Positions 28,901 to 36,890 of a stretch of DNA of 64,000 bases are shown here, piece by piece (the stretch's first letter is position 1; each line of letters begins with the position of its first letter). This DNA is from Flavobacteriales bacterium (GTDB lineage Bacteria > Bacteroidota > Bacteroidia > Flavobacteriales_D > Crocinitomicaceae), in contig CANITF010000002.1 in NCBI GenBank assembly GCA_947470515.1, positions 1 through 64,000 of the forward strand. The letters run 5' to 3'. The position numbers were made by a program, and so were the translations under genes. The notes beneath the pieces are model-generated. The model worked only from the letters and a program-made list of their open reading frames with translations. It did not search any database and was not told where the DNA came from.

Positions 28901-29722
28901 TCTCCAACCTCCTTCTGCTGCATTACAGCCATAAATTGAACTCCAATTAATAGGAGTATTAAATGGGCCATAACTGCTATACGTTCCAGAAAGAGTGGCT
29001 GGAGCAGGTGAACAAATATTTAAATTTCCGGCAGGTGAAGATGTAAAACAAAGATTATTAACATTATCTCCCGAATTGCATACTGATCCTTGCCCAATAG
29101 CGCCTGGATTAGGTGACAGCAAAATTGTCGGACTGCCGCATGCAGCTGGCCCTACTAAATAAAAAGCTAAATCGGAAACCCACGTATGATTAGCAGTAAA
29201 ACAAACATTAATTTGAGTTGCTGAAGTAATTAAAGATTCAGCAGGTGGCGGATTATAATAGGTGAAACTGCTATTTGCACTAACTGTTCCCGCTAAATTT
29301 GAAGCATTACAAGCAGTTGGACTTTGTGAGGCAGTTACATCACTATTCATATTCCAAACCCAGGCGATTGAACAACCAACTAAAGTTGAAGATGCATCAT
29401 AAATTTCAACACGGTATCCATCACTTAATAAATTATTAATAGTTGATGTAGCACCTGTTTGAGAAATATAAGGAGACCATGAAAAATTAGTTTGATCATG
29501 ATAGTACCAGTTAAAAGTAAAAGGTCCTGAACCTGAAGAAGGTGTAGCAGTTAATGAGGCGGTATTGTTTAACAATCCATCTGCACACCATATATAAATT
29601 GGATCATTCGTTGCACCGTTTGTATATGTAGTGGTTGAAGAACCTGAATTACCGTTTGGAGTAATTTGTGCATAACAATTCAACAACAAAGTTGATACAA
29701 AAAGTAGTATTAAGTATTTCAT
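25904..29722 (-). CDS. Giant secreted protein: P-domain-like module, Ig-like repeats, T9SS type B C-terminus
   Basis: A 1272-residue protein with a signal peptide (1-18, ending CYAQ). The N-terminal half has an Ig-like unit and then a module resembling the proprotein-convertase P domain (VCFTANHTWVSDLAFYLVG, GGWRVQIYDCIGLDVGALTN). It also carries four copies of a repeat of about 91 residues (DPLDQTLCSNTSISAVNFSG, YNWTNSSPSIGL, STITVTPTLGSC, SFTITVNP). These come as two pairs separated by two other Ig-like units. One AGADQSVC-type unit, one PKD unit (YNWVFGNGGNM) and a type B sorting domain (HVPNVFTPNHDNANDEF, LNRWGNVVHEI, GEINGKEASEGVYFYKY) complete it. Surface adhesin or filament is inference. 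It follows a small secreted-protein gene by 6 bp. Confidence 0.92.
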   Translation of the reverse strand: MKYLILLFVSTLLLNCYAQITPNGNSGSSTTTYTNGATNDPIYIWCADGLLNNTASLTATPSSGSGPFTFNWYYHDQTNFSWSPYISQTGATSTINNLLSDGYRVEIYDASSTLVGCSIAWVWNMNSDVTASQSPTACNASNLAGTVSANSSFTYYNPPPAESLITSATQINVCFTANHTWVSDLAFYLVGPAACGSPTILLSPNPGAIGQGSVCNSGDNVNNLCFTSSPAGNLNICSPAPATLSGTYSSYGPFNTPINWSSIYGCNAAEGGWRVQIYDCIGLDVGALTNAVITFSNLTSICGSPASITYNSGSINSAINDNSCTAASASIFQVPVSTNLTSPITVNAAVSYLWTALPVVTIPNASSSLSPSVSSIPMGTTTFTLTATIAYGTANCTNSDIVPFINTCCTAIADAGPDVNFCPGANSQIGTPAVAGMTYLWSPATGLSDPTIAQPIVTLTNGGTAAAISTYTLTATNTAGGCTANDAVDVTVNPNPTVIDPTDQSLCANTSVTAINFSGNNLSTIYNWTNSTPSIGLVGSGTSNIASFTALNAGSSPVIATITVTPTLNSCTGIAQSFTITVNPIPTVVDPLDQTLCSNTSISAVNFSGNSVSTVYNWTNSSPSIGLVASGTGNIAPFTATNSGSTPVISTITVTPTLGSCVGSPQTFTITVNEIPIFTAALSSNPSACLLSDGSIGLISGLNPSSSYTFAYTDDGIPIGPLSITSNAGGTYALFGLNAGNYSNFTIFNGSCSYTLASTITLVDPLSPNLVITNPLPVCAPSTVNIIAPAVTVGSTNTGVLTYWTDLATTIPLATPSAITSSGTYYIQATNAGCTDIELVVVSITPLPTMNDPLDQVLCGNTLINAVNYSGASPSNVYNWTNNNPSIGLLATGSGNIAAFNAVNGGTVASVSTITVTPSVGACIGTPQSFTITVNPVPTIADPANQVLCANASTTAINFVGGSGSTVYNWVNTSTNIGLVANGSGNIGMFSAINNGNTPIVATITVTPSLGTCVGSNQTFTITVNPLPTISAGADQSVCLGTSIILSGSGGATYTWDNGVTNGQSFPSLIGNTVYTVTGTDANGCVNTDNVSTNVILVPVASILPDVTNGYPGLVVNFGNNSMNGTSYNWVFGNGGNMNLTTLTTQTITYSDPGTYTVLLTASNGICDDVATIQIVVMPFPPPIVHVPNVFTPNHDNANDEFFIDTYLAASLKLIILNRWGNVVHEITDLTSKWNGEINGKEASEGVYFYKYEVVGINGDVLTGHGNITLIR

Positions 29723-29728
29723 AGCCTA

Positions 29729-30064
29729 TTATTTTGACATTAAAAATTGCTTGCGCTCGTTAATTAGATTTTTTTGTTGCTCGTAAAAAGCCATTTGATC
29801 CAAATCCACTCCACTCTCCTTTAATAGTTGAATTTTTAAATCAATATAATATAATGCATCTTGGCATTCAACTAGATTCCAATCGTTAATTGTTTTTGAA
29901 ACAACTGCTAATGGTTCATTAGTTATGATAGGATTTTCATTACCAATAGCTTCAAAAACCTGTACTCCATTCGATTCGATTCTAACTGGTTGGTTTTGAG
30001 ACGCAGTCTGTGATGAAACCGCAAAACATCCTGAGGTAAATAGTAATAGTAGTAATTGTTTCAT
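29729..30064 (-). CDS. Small secreted protein of unknown function
   Basis: A 111-residue protein with a signal peptide (1-19, MKQLLLLLFTSGCFAVSSQ). The mature part has a short beta-rich segment (PVRIESNGVQVFEAI) and a helical, charged C-terminal half (WNLVECQDALYYIDLKIQLL, YEQQKNLINERKQFLMSK). No family is recognised. It lies 6 bp upstream of a giant T9SS type B gene on the same strand, so it is very probably co-transcribed with it. A helper or periplasmic partner role is a guess from position only. Confidence 0.65.
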   Translation of the reverse strand: MKQLLLLLFTSGCFAVSSQTASQNQPVRIESNGVQVFEAIGNENPIITNEPLAVVSKTINDWNLVECQDALYYIDLKIQLLKESGVDLDQMAFYEQQKNLINERKQFLMSK

Positions 30065-30219
30065 AAAAAATAAAAAAAAATTATTAACACTAACTTAGAC
30101 GATTAGTTTAAAAGAAAGTTGCACTAATATAAAAAATTATCTAAAATACTGTGAGAATAGAGAATGTTTTGATGAAAATCAGCTGTTTTTATGCTCAAAA
30201 AAGGACTTTTAACTCGTTT

Positions 30220-30249
30220 TTGCATCGTCATATATTTGGATTATATTTG
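30220..30249 (+). promoter_or_regulatory. Promoter of the type A secreted-protein gene
   Basis: TTG (30220-30222), a 19-nt spacer and TATATTTG (30242-30249), 18 nt before the ATG. Confidence 0.6.
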
Positions 30250-30267
30250 CTAATAAATACACGATAG

Positions 30268-31767
30268 ATGAAATCACTTGCCATAGCTATACTCTTTTCT
30301 TTTCTTCAGCTTTATACATTTGCCCAATGCCCAGGCGGACAAGTCACTGTAAATGTAGCTGTAGCGACCGATTCTTGGGGATATGAAAGTTTTTGGGATT
30401 TAACACCGGCAGGTGCAGGTTGCGGAAATGGAACTCTTTTTTCTTTTGGGAATATTTCACAAATAGGATGTTCTGGAGCTGGAAATCAAACAGCAAATGC
30501 GGGCGGTTATGGAAATAATATGACGACTTATGAAACATTAGGATGTTTAACAATCGACAATTGCTACGATATAAATTTCGTTGATGACTGGGGAGATGGA
30601 GGATCAACTTTTACAGTGACAATAATGGGAATCGATCAGGGACCTTTTGTTGGAACTGGAACTGGAAATGTTTTTAATTTCTGTGTAACAGTTCCTTTTA
30701 TTAACAATGTTGATATGGCAACTGCTGATTATGAATACACAAAAATTCCATTATCCCAAGTAGGTAACATAGTGCAGGATGGAGTTATTTCATCAAATGG
30801 CGCAGGGAATGTCACTGGAGCAACAATGAACATTGAAGTTTTAAAAGGTTTAACCTCCGTTTACAACATTACTTCATCTCCACAAAATATTAATGCTGGA
30901 GCATCAGCCAATTATTCTCTCACCAGTTACACCCCTGCTGCAACAGGAATTTATACGATCATTTATACTTCTGATATCATTGAGTCAGATGAAGATTTGG
31001 CGGACAATTCAATATCATATATTTTGGAAGTAACAGATTCTGTTTATGCAAGAGATAATGGAATTAATGATTTTGGTGGAGTTGGCATTGGTGGAGGACT
31101 TGAAGGCCATATGGGAAATCTATTTGAAATTACAAATAGCCAATTTTTGACATCTATTTCCGCGTTAATAGATAATTCCATCACTAATATTTCAGGAAAA
31201 AACTTCGAAGTTGAAGTATATTCTACTGATGTATCAGGAATGCCAATAATGTTATTGGCTACTTCAGAATCGAAAATAATAAATGGGATGAATCAATGGT
31301 ATGATTTAAAACTAATTCCTTCTCTTAATTTACCCTCAGGCACTTATTTATTGGCAATAAAACAAGACACAAACTACCAGCAACAGATAGGAGCATCAAG
31401 TTCCATTTCAACTTCAGGAACATGCTGGGTAAGTTGGACAAATCAGCCATGGACATTAGCTGAAACTTTTGGATTTGATATCGCTTTGATGATAAGAGCA
31501 AATTTAAATTCTATTGCAGAAATTGATGCTATTTTGAATAAATCATTAAAAATTTACCCAAATCCAGCACAAAACATATTAAACATTTCAGATTTAAAAA
31601 TTGGTTCCCAAATTGAAATAATAAATAATTTAGGTCAAATTGTATTGAAAAAAGACATTTTTAGTAGTGAACAATCTATCGATATAACATCATTGAAATG
31701 TGGTTTTTACACATTGAAAAGCAATTCAGATTTACGAATTCAAACTACAAAGTTTGTAAAGAATTAA
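30268..31767 (+). CDS. Secreted protein with T9SS type A sorting domain
   Basis: A 499-residue protein with a signal peptide (1-19, ending TFAQ). The first domain (about 20-145) is Cys/Gly-rich and contains CYDINFVDDWGDGGSTFTVTI, a motif of the D(S/D)WGDG type seen in many secreted Bacteroidota proteins. A middle region of CARDB-like beta sandwiches (about 150-250, TGIYTIIYTSDI) and another beta domain follow. The last 75 residues are a type A sorting domain (LKIYPNPAQNILNIS, SQIEIINNLGQIVLKK, CGFYTLKSN). It is exported by T9SS, with C-terminal cleavage and surface anchoring expected. The substrate or role is unknown. It has its own promoter and terminator. Confidence 0.88.
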   Translation: MKSLAIAILFSFLQLYTFAQCPGGQVTVNVAVATDSWGYESFWDLTPAGAGCGNGTLFSFGNISQIGCSGAGNQTANAGGYGNNMTTYETLGCLTIDNCYDINFVDDWGDGGSTFTVTIMGIDQGPFVGTGTGNVFNFCVTVPFINNVDMATADYEYTKIPLSQVGNIVQDGVISSNGAGNVTGATMNIEVLKGLTSVYNITSSPQNINAGASANYSLTSYTPAATGIYTIIYTSDIIESDEDLADNSISYILEVTDSVYARDNGINDFGGVGIGGGLEGHMGNLFEITNSQFLTSISALIDNSITNISGKNFEVEVYSTDVSGMPIMLLATSESKIINGMNQWYDLKLIPSLNLPSGTYLLAIKQDTNYQQQIGASSSISTSGTCWVSWTNQPWTLAETFGFDIALMIRANLNSIAEIDAILNKSLKIYPNPAQNILNISDLKIGSQIEIINNLGQIVLKKDIFSSEQSIDITSLKCGFYTLKSNSDLRIQTTKFVKN

Positions 31768-31785
31768 TTATTTTTTCAACTTTTT

Positions 31786-31816
31786 AAAAAGCTACTTTGT
31801 TGAGTAGCTTTTTTTT
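31786..31816 (+). terminator. Rho-independent terminator
   Basis: AAAAAGCTACT, loop TTGTTG, AGTAGCTTTTT then more T: a perfect 11-bp stem ending the transcript of the type A gene. Confidence 0.85.
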
Positions 31817-31850
31817 GTGCCCAATTTAAAGAATAAATAATTGAAAGATG

Positions 31851-31881
31851 TTGTTTCAATAACACAAAAGTGGTATTTTTG
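31851..31881 (+). promoter_or_regulatory. Promoter of the suf operon
   Basis: TTG (31851-31853), a 20-nt spacer and TATTTTTG (31874-31881), 46 nt before the sufA ATG. No IscR- or Fur-like operator was recognised. Confidence 0.6.
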
Positions 31882-31927
31882 CATATAATTTGGCTTTTAT
31901 TTATAATTAGTCTAAATAAACAAGAAA

Positions 31928-32251
31928 ATGGTTACAGTTACAGATGCCGCAAAAAAGCAAGCACTTCGTTTAATGGAGGACGAAGGTAAAGACGGTTATT
32001 TTATTAGAGTTGGGGTTGAAGGTGGAGGTTGTTCTGGATTAATGTATCAATTGACATTTGACAATGCTGAGAGCGAGGGTGATAAGGAATTCATGGATAA
32101 TGGAATCAAAGTCGTAGTAGACAAAAAAAGTTTTTTATATCTCATAGGAACAATCTTAGATTTTTCCGGGGGATTAAATGGCAAAGGTTTTGTCTTCAAC
32201 AACCCAAATGCAGGAAGAACATGCGGATGTGGTGAATCATTCTCTTTATAA
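31928..32251 (+). CDS. sufA: A-type iron-sulfur carrier (HesB/IscA/SufA)
   Basis: A 107-residue A-type carrier that accepts Fe-S clusters from the SUF scaffold and passes them to apo-proteins. The three conserved cysteines are visible: GGGCSGLMYQL at about 37-46 and TCGCGESF at the C-terminus. The length is standard. It is the first gene of sufABCD and lies 27 bp before sufB. Confidence 0.93.
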   Translation: MVTVTDAAKKQALRLMEDEGKDGYFIRVGVEGGGCSGLMYQLTFDNAESEGDKEFMDNGIKVVVDKKSFLYLIGTILDFSGGLNGKGFVFNNPNAGRTCGCGESFSL

Positions 32252-32278
32252 ACAAACCAACTTTCTCGCTTCTTTAAA

Positions 32279-33724
32279 ATGGCATATACAGAAAACGAAT
32301 TAGCAAAAGATTTAGAAAATCAAGAATATAAATTTGGTTTCGTAACGGATATTGAGTCAGATAAAGCACCAAATGGATTAAGTGAAGACATTATTCGTTT
32401 CATTTCTGCAAAGAAAAAAGAACCAGAATGGCTATTAGACCATCGATTACAAGCTTTTGCAACATGGAAAACAATGACAGAACCTTCATGGGCTCATGTG
32501 CATTACACAAAACCAAACATGCAAGAAATCTGTTTTTATTCTGCACCGAAACAAACTAAAAAATACGAATCTTGGGACGATGTTGATCCAGAAATGAAAG
32601 AAACCATGAAAAAATTGGGTATTTCAATGGAAGAACAAAAAAGATTAACTGGCGTAGCTGTCGATTTCGTAATGGATTCCGTTTCTGTTGCTACTTCATT
32701 TAAGTCCAAACTGAACGAATTAGGAATAATTTTTTGTTCTTTTTCTGAAGCTGTTCAAGAACATCCAGAACTCGTTAGAAAACACATGGGTACTGTTGTT
32801 CCAACAAGTGATAATTTTTATGCAGCTTTAAATTCTGCAGTTTTTACTGATGGTTCTTTTTGCTACATTCCTAAAGGGGTGAGATGTCCAATGGAATTAT
32901 CAACTTATTTCAGAATTAACGAAGGTGGAACTGGTCAATTCGAACGCACATTAGTTGTTGCTGACGAAGGTTCTTTTGTTTCCTATTTGGAAGGTTGTAC
33001 TGCTCCTCAAAGAGATGAAAACCAATTGCACGCGGCAGTTGTTGAGTTGATTGCACTAGAAAATGCAGAAATTAAATATTCGACAGTACAAAATTGGTAT
33101 CCAGGAAATAAAGAAGGAATTGGTGGTATATTTAATTTTGTAACAAAACGAGGTATTTGTGAACGAAATGCAAAAATATCTTGGACTCAAGTAGAAACTG
33201 GATCAGCAGTAACATGGAAATATCCATCTTGTATTTTAAAAGGTGATAATTCTGTAGGTGAATTCTATTCTGTTGCTGTAACGAATAATTATCAGCAAGC
33301 AGATACTGGAACCAAGATGATTCATTTAGGGAAAAACACAAAGAGCACTATTATTTCTAAAGGTATCTCTGCTGGAAAATCGCAAAACTCGTATCGTGGT
33401 TTAGTTCAAATTCATAAGAATGCCACGAATGCTCGAAATTTTTCACAATGTGATTCACTTTTGATGTCTGATGAATGTGGTGCTCATACATTCCCTTATA
33501 TCGAATGTAAAAACAGTTCTGCAAAAATAGAACACGAAGCAACAACCTCCAAAATTGGTGAAGATCAAATTTTTTATTGCCAACAAAGAGGAATCAATAT
33601 TGAAAAAGCCATTTCATTAATCGTTAATGGTTATTGTAAAGAAGTTTTAAATCAATTGCCAATGGAATTTGCAGTTGAAGCACAAAAACTCTTAGAGATA
33701 AGTTTAGAAGGATCAGTAGGATAA
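32279..33724 (+). CDS. sufB: Fe-S assembly scaffold subunit SufB
   Basis: Core scaffold of the SufBC2D complex, on which clusters are built. The 481-residue protein has the family motifs [79 protein letters not shown] and, near the end, [20 protein letters not shown]. Length and sequence are typical of Bacteroidota SufB. It is separated from sufC by a 117-bp spacer that carries a 41-bp tandem repeat. Confidence 0.97.
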   Translation: MAYTENELAKDLENQEYKFGFVTDIESDKAPNGLSEDIIRFISAKKKEPEWLLDHRLQAFATWKTMTEPSWAHVHYTKPNMQEICFYSAPKQTKKYESWDDVDPEMKETMKKLGISMEEQKRLTGVAVDFVMDSVSVATSFKSKLNELGIIFCSFSEAVQEHPELVRKHMGTVVPTSDNFYAALNSAVFTDGSFCYIPKGVRCPMELSTYFRINEGGTGQFERTLVVADEGSFVSYLEGCTAPQRDENQLHAAVVELIALENAEIKYSTVQNWYPGNKEGIGGIFNFVTKRGICERNAKISWTQVETGSAVTWKYPSCILKGDNSVGEFYSVAVTNNYQQADTGTKMIHLGKNTKSTIISKGISAGKSQNSYRGLVQIHKNATNARNFSQCDSLLMSDECGAHTFPYIECKNSSAKIEHEATTSKIGEDQIFYCQQRGINIEKAISLIVNGYCKEVLNQLPMEFAVEAQKLLEISLEGSVG

Positions 33725-33735
33725 CAAATAATTCG

Positions 33736-33826
33736 AAATTCGGCACTTAGATGGACTCAGTGAACAAATTTATTAGGAATTCGGCACTTCGATAGACTCA
33801 GTGACCAAATTTATTGGGAATTCGGA
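33736..33826. repeat. 41-bp tandem repeat of a dispersed element inside the suf operon
   Basis: Two 41-bp units start at 33736 and 33777, and a third partial unit starts at 33818. Each begins RAATTCGG and contains a word like TTCGATAGACTCAGTGA (33788-33804), then CAAATTTATT. A relative lies at 56209-56300 (TTCGATAAACTCAG, GTGACCAAACTAATTTGGGA). Confidence 0.85.
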
Positions 33827-33841
33827 AAAAAAAATAATAGT

Positions 33842-34597
33842 ATGATTAAGATTTCAAATTTACACGCCTCAATTGATGGCAAAGAAATACTAAAAGGATT
33901 AAACCTTGAAGTTAAAGCAGGAGAAATCCATGCAATAATGGGACCTAATGGTGCAGGAAAAAGCACTTTAGCTTCAGTTTTAGCTGGACGCGAAGAGTAT
34001 GAGATAACGGAAGGAACTGTTGATTTTGATGGTCAAGATTTGTTAGAATTATCTACAGAAGATCGAGCGAGAGAAGGATTATTCTTAGCTTTTCAATATC
34101 CAATAGAGATTCCAGGTGTTTCAAACATAAATTTTCTAAGAACTTCATTGAATGAGATTCGCGACTATAAGGGTGAAGAACAAATTTCAGCGAAAGATTT
34201 CTTAGCGAGAGTAAAAGAAAAATCAGCTTTAGTTGAGTTGGATTCAAAACTTGCTTCCCGTTCGGTTAATGAAGGTTTTTCTGGAGGAGAAAAAAAACGC
34301 AACGAGATTTTTCAAATGGCCATGCTCGAGCCGAAGTTGGCAATTTTAGATGAAACAGACTCAGGTTTAGATATTGATGCTTTGAGAATTGTTGCCAATG
34401 GTGTCAATAAATTAAAATCTGACAAAAATGCCACTATTGTAATCACACATTATCAAAGACTTTTAGATCACATTATTCCTGATTTCGTGCATGTACTTTA
34501 TGATGGTAGAATTGTAAAATCTGGGACAAAAGAATTGGCTTTAGAATTAGAAGAAAAAGGCTATGATTGGATCAAAGCTGAAGTTGAAACTCATTAA
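33842..34597 (+). CDS. sufC: Fe-S assembly ATPase SufC
   Basis: The ABC-type ATPase of the SufBC2D scaffold. The 251-residue protein has Walker A GPNGAGKST, Q-loop LAFQYPIEIPGV, signature FSGGEKKRNEIFQMAM (SGGEKKR as in SufC rather than SGGQ), Walker B LAILDETDSGLDIDAL and switch His in IVITHYQRLL. It sits between sufB and sufD with a 10-bp gap to sufD. Confidence 0.97.
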   Translation: MIKISNLHASIDGKEILKGLNLEVKAGEIHAIMGPNGAGKSTLASVLAGREEYEITEGTVDFDGQDLLELSTEDRAREGLFLAFQYPIEIPGVSNINFLRTSLNEIRDYKGEEQISAKDFLARVKEKSALVELDSKLASRSVNEGFSGGEKKRNEIFQMAMLEPKLAILDETDSGLDIDALRIVANGVNKLKSDKNATIVITHYQRLLDHIIPDFVHVLYDGRIVKSGTKELALELEEKGYDWIKAEVETH

Positions 34598-34607
34598 AAA
34601 ACTAAGT

Positions 34608-35897
34608 ATGAACGATATATTACAAGATTCAAAACTTAGTGCTTTTGTAGATAAATTATCAAAAACATTATTACCACTTGATCAAAAAATCACACATAAG
34701 GCTCAAGAGGTAATTGAATCAATGGATTTTCCGACGACAAGAAACGAAGCCTGGAAATACACTCGTCTAGGAAAAATTACAGGAATCAAATTAGAAAATA
34801 AAATAGACAGAGTTGGAAATCTTTCTAGAGAAAAAATAAATAGTCTATTTCAAGTTTCGAAAAATGGGCTGACTTTTGTCTATGAAAATGGGCTTTTTAG
34901 AAGTGACTTATCTTCTGGCGAATTTCCAAAAGGAGCTACAATTAAACCTTTAACCGGATGTTCTAAGGAAGAATTGAAGAATTTAGGTGCCAATATAAAA
35001 CTCGAAAATGAAGTTTTCAATGCAATAAATACTCTTTTTGCTGTCGATGGGATGTTTATTTCAATTGATAAAAATGTTGTAATTAACGAACCTATTCAAT
35101 TTATACATTTGTTAAGTGGTTCAAATACCATCGCTAATACAAGAAATTATATTCAATTAGCACCTTTTTCAAAAGCAGAAATTATTCAAAGTTATTACTC
35201 TTTAGAAGCTGAAAAGGCTTTTACAAACGTAATAAACGAAATTAATATTGCTGAAAATGCAATGCTCACGATTAATAAATTACAATGTGAAACAGAAAAT
35301 AGTTTTCACATCTCCACTGATCAAGTTGCGCAAGAAAAAAATTCTAATTTTTCAATAAATACGATTACTTTGAATGGTACTTTGGTTAGAAATAACCTAA
35401 ACATAGAAGTAAATGGCACAAATTGCGAAACACATTTGAATGGTATATACCTATTAAAAGAAAATCAACATGTCGATAACCATACTGTGGTTGATCATAA
35501 AGCAGCACATTGCGAATCCCACGAATTGTATAAAGGTGTTATTGATGATAAAGCAACTGCGGTTTTTAACGGGAAAGTATTTGTAAGAAAAGATTCACAA
35601 AAAATCAATGCGTTTCAGTCAAATGCAAATGTATTATTGAGTGATGACGCTACTGTCAACTCGAAGCCAGAATTAGAAATTTATGCAGATGATGTAAAAT
35701 GTTCTCATGGTTCCACAACAGGTCAATTGAATGAGGAAGCTGTATTTTATCTGAGAGCTCGTGGTATTTCAGAAAAATCAGCGCGACACTTAATGATCTC
35801 AGCCTTTATTGAAGATGTGATTTCTAAGATTGAAAATGAGGACGTAAAAAACTTTACGCATTCGATTATAAAAGAACGATTTGGTTGGGAATTCTAG
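34608..35897 (+). CDS. sufD: Fe-S assembly protein SufD
   Basis: Partner of SufB in the scaffold, thought to help iron delivery. The 429-residue protein begins at the ATG at 34608; an earlier in-frame start would overlap sufC. Typical motifs: TTRNEAWKYTRLGKI near the N-terminus, then HVDNHTVVDHKAAHCESHELYKG split across strands of the beta-helix, and the C-terminal CSHGSTTGQLNEEAVFYLRARG and SARHLMISAFIEDV. sufS and sufE, which often follow in this phylum, are absent downstream. The operon ends here, in a repeat-rich spacer. Confidence 0.96.
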   Translation: MNDILQDSKLSAFVDKLSKTLLPLDQKITHKAQEVIESMDFPTTRNEAWKYTRLGKITGIKLENKIDRVGNLSREKINSLFQVSKNGLTFVYENGLFRSDLSSGEFPKGATIKPLTGCSKEELKNLGANIKLENEVFNAINTLFAVDGMFISIDKNVVINEPIQFIHLLSGSNTIANTRNYIQLAPFSKAEIIQSYYSLEAEKAFTNVINEINIAENAMLTINKLQCETENSFHISTDQVAQEKNSNFSINTITLNGTLVRNNLNIEVNGTNCETHLNGIYLLKENQHVDNHTVVDHKAAHCESHELYKGVIDDKATAVFNGKVFVRKDSQKINAFQSNANVLLSDDATVNSKPELEIYADDVKCSHGSTTGQLNEEAVFYLRARGISEKSARHLMISAFIEDVISKIENEDVKNFTHSIIKERFGWEF

Positions 35898-35924
35898 CTT
35901 TAAAAAAAGTGGGGATTTAGGAAA

Positions 35925-36230
35925 AAGGACCTTCGACTCTAGCTCAGGTACCTTTTTACTTGTTACTTTTTACTTTTTCACCACATAGGCACATAGGACA
36001 CATAGGAAATCAACTTTAAATCTTCCGGTAATTGCTCCTCACAATTCGACAAGCTCATTGCATCGCTACTCACTCCAAACTTTTTACTTTTTACTTTTTT
36101 CACCACATAGGCACATAGGCACATAGGAAATCAACTTTAAATCTTCCGGTAATTGCTCCTCACAATTCGACAAGCTCATTGCATCGCCCAACACTCCCCA
36201 CTTTTTACTTTTTACTTTTTACTTTTTTAG
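35925..36230. repeat. Tandem duplication of a dispersed intergenic element (about 121 bp, two copies)
   Basis: The 335-bp gap after sufD holds no gene. Two copies of a unit of about 121 bp start near 35958 and 36080. Each contains ACTTTTT heptamers, then CACCACATAGG repeats, and an identical 66-bp core (36001-36066 and 36122-36187) containing TTCGACAAGCTCA. A third run of ACTTTTT heptamers closes the region at about 36200-36229. The first flank has a degenerate TTCGACTCTAGCTCAGG (about 35932). Confidence 0.9.
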
Positions 36231-36232
36231 AA

Positions 36233-36805
36233 TCAATCATTGTAAAAATCAATATCGTCGGCATCCATGTTGTCAAAATCTTTGATTAATAGAGCAATTT
36301 CACTCATTATTTGAGCCTTTTGTGGGTCTTTTGGATCTGTATCTTTCACATAATCACTCAAATGCAATTGACTTTCCAAAATGTGTCTTTCTTCGAATGT
36401 TCCTTCTAGATTTTCAATAATCGTCAAGCATTCTAATGCTTCCATGAAGTTTCCATCAACTGCGATTTCAACAAATTCAGGCAAGAAATAGCTGTAATCC
36501 AATTTACTATTCCAAAGCGTAGATAAGAGAACTTGACGTAAACTCAAATAGTTTGTATCGGCAATTATTCGCATCATTTCGTCAACCGCTCTGCTATCTT
36601 TCAAACTACAAAGGAATTCAACAATTTCCGTACGATTTTTTGAAGATAGTTCAGTTAGTAAAAGCCTCACTAAAGGCTCAAGAATTGATGGGTCACCATT
36701 TGTTTGAAGCGTGCTAATTGCACTACTTATTTTTAATTCATTTCCAGAATTTAGTGTCTCAATAATTTGCTTGACTTTTATTGTCATTTTTTTTCCAGAA
36801 TCCAT
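36233..36805 (-). CDS. HEAT-like repeat protein, probably cytoplasmic
   Basis: A 190-residue all-helical protein with HEAT-like units (LEPLVRLLLTELS, SRAVDEMMRIIADTNYLSL, FLPEFVEIAVDGNFMEALEC) and an acidic tail (DFDNMDADDIDFYND). No signal peptide. HEAT repeats usually mediate protein binding; the partner is unknown. The start is the ATG at 36805. A TTG nine codons earlier lies within a TATCTTTG promoter box (36830-36837) and can be excluded. It is divergent from the solute-binding lipoprotein gene. Confidence 0.7.
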   Translation of the reverse strand: MDSGKKMTIKVKQIIETLNSGNELKISSAISTLQTNGDPSILEPLVRLLLTELSSKNRTEIVEFLCSLKDSRAVDEMMRIIADTNYLSLRQVLLSTLWNSKLDYSYFLPEFVEIAVDGNFMEALECLTIIENLEGTFEERHILESQLHLSDYVKDTDPKDPQKAQIMSEIALLIKDFDNMDADDIDFYND

Positions 36806-36829
36806 TGCTATCTCCACGTTTTTTTCTTG

Positions 36830-36837
36830 CAAAGATA
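36830..36837 (-). promoter_or_regulatory. -7 element for the HEAT-like gene
   Basis: Minus strand TATCTTTG, 24 nt before the ATG at 36805. The -33 region is weak. It decides the start codon. Confidence 0.5.
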
Positions 36838-36851
36838 ATTATTTCAAACCA

Positions 36852-36886
36852 TTGAAACTATGAACTGAGAATGTTGAATATCTTTG
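36852..36886 (+). promoter_or_regulatory. Promoter abutting the solute-binding lipoprotein start
   Basis: TATCTTTG (36879-36886) ends only 4 nt before the ATG at 36891. A TTG lies 24 nt upstream of it (36852-36854), a longer spacer than usual. Transcription would begin at or within a few bases of the ATG, suggesting a leaderless mRNA. Confidence 0.4.
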
Positions 36887-36890
36887 TACC

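Noticed and set aside
35953-36230. Regularly spaced repeats that might suggest a CRISPR array
   Set aside because: There are only two long units, the intervening DNA is repeated too rather than unique, and no cas genes are nearby.
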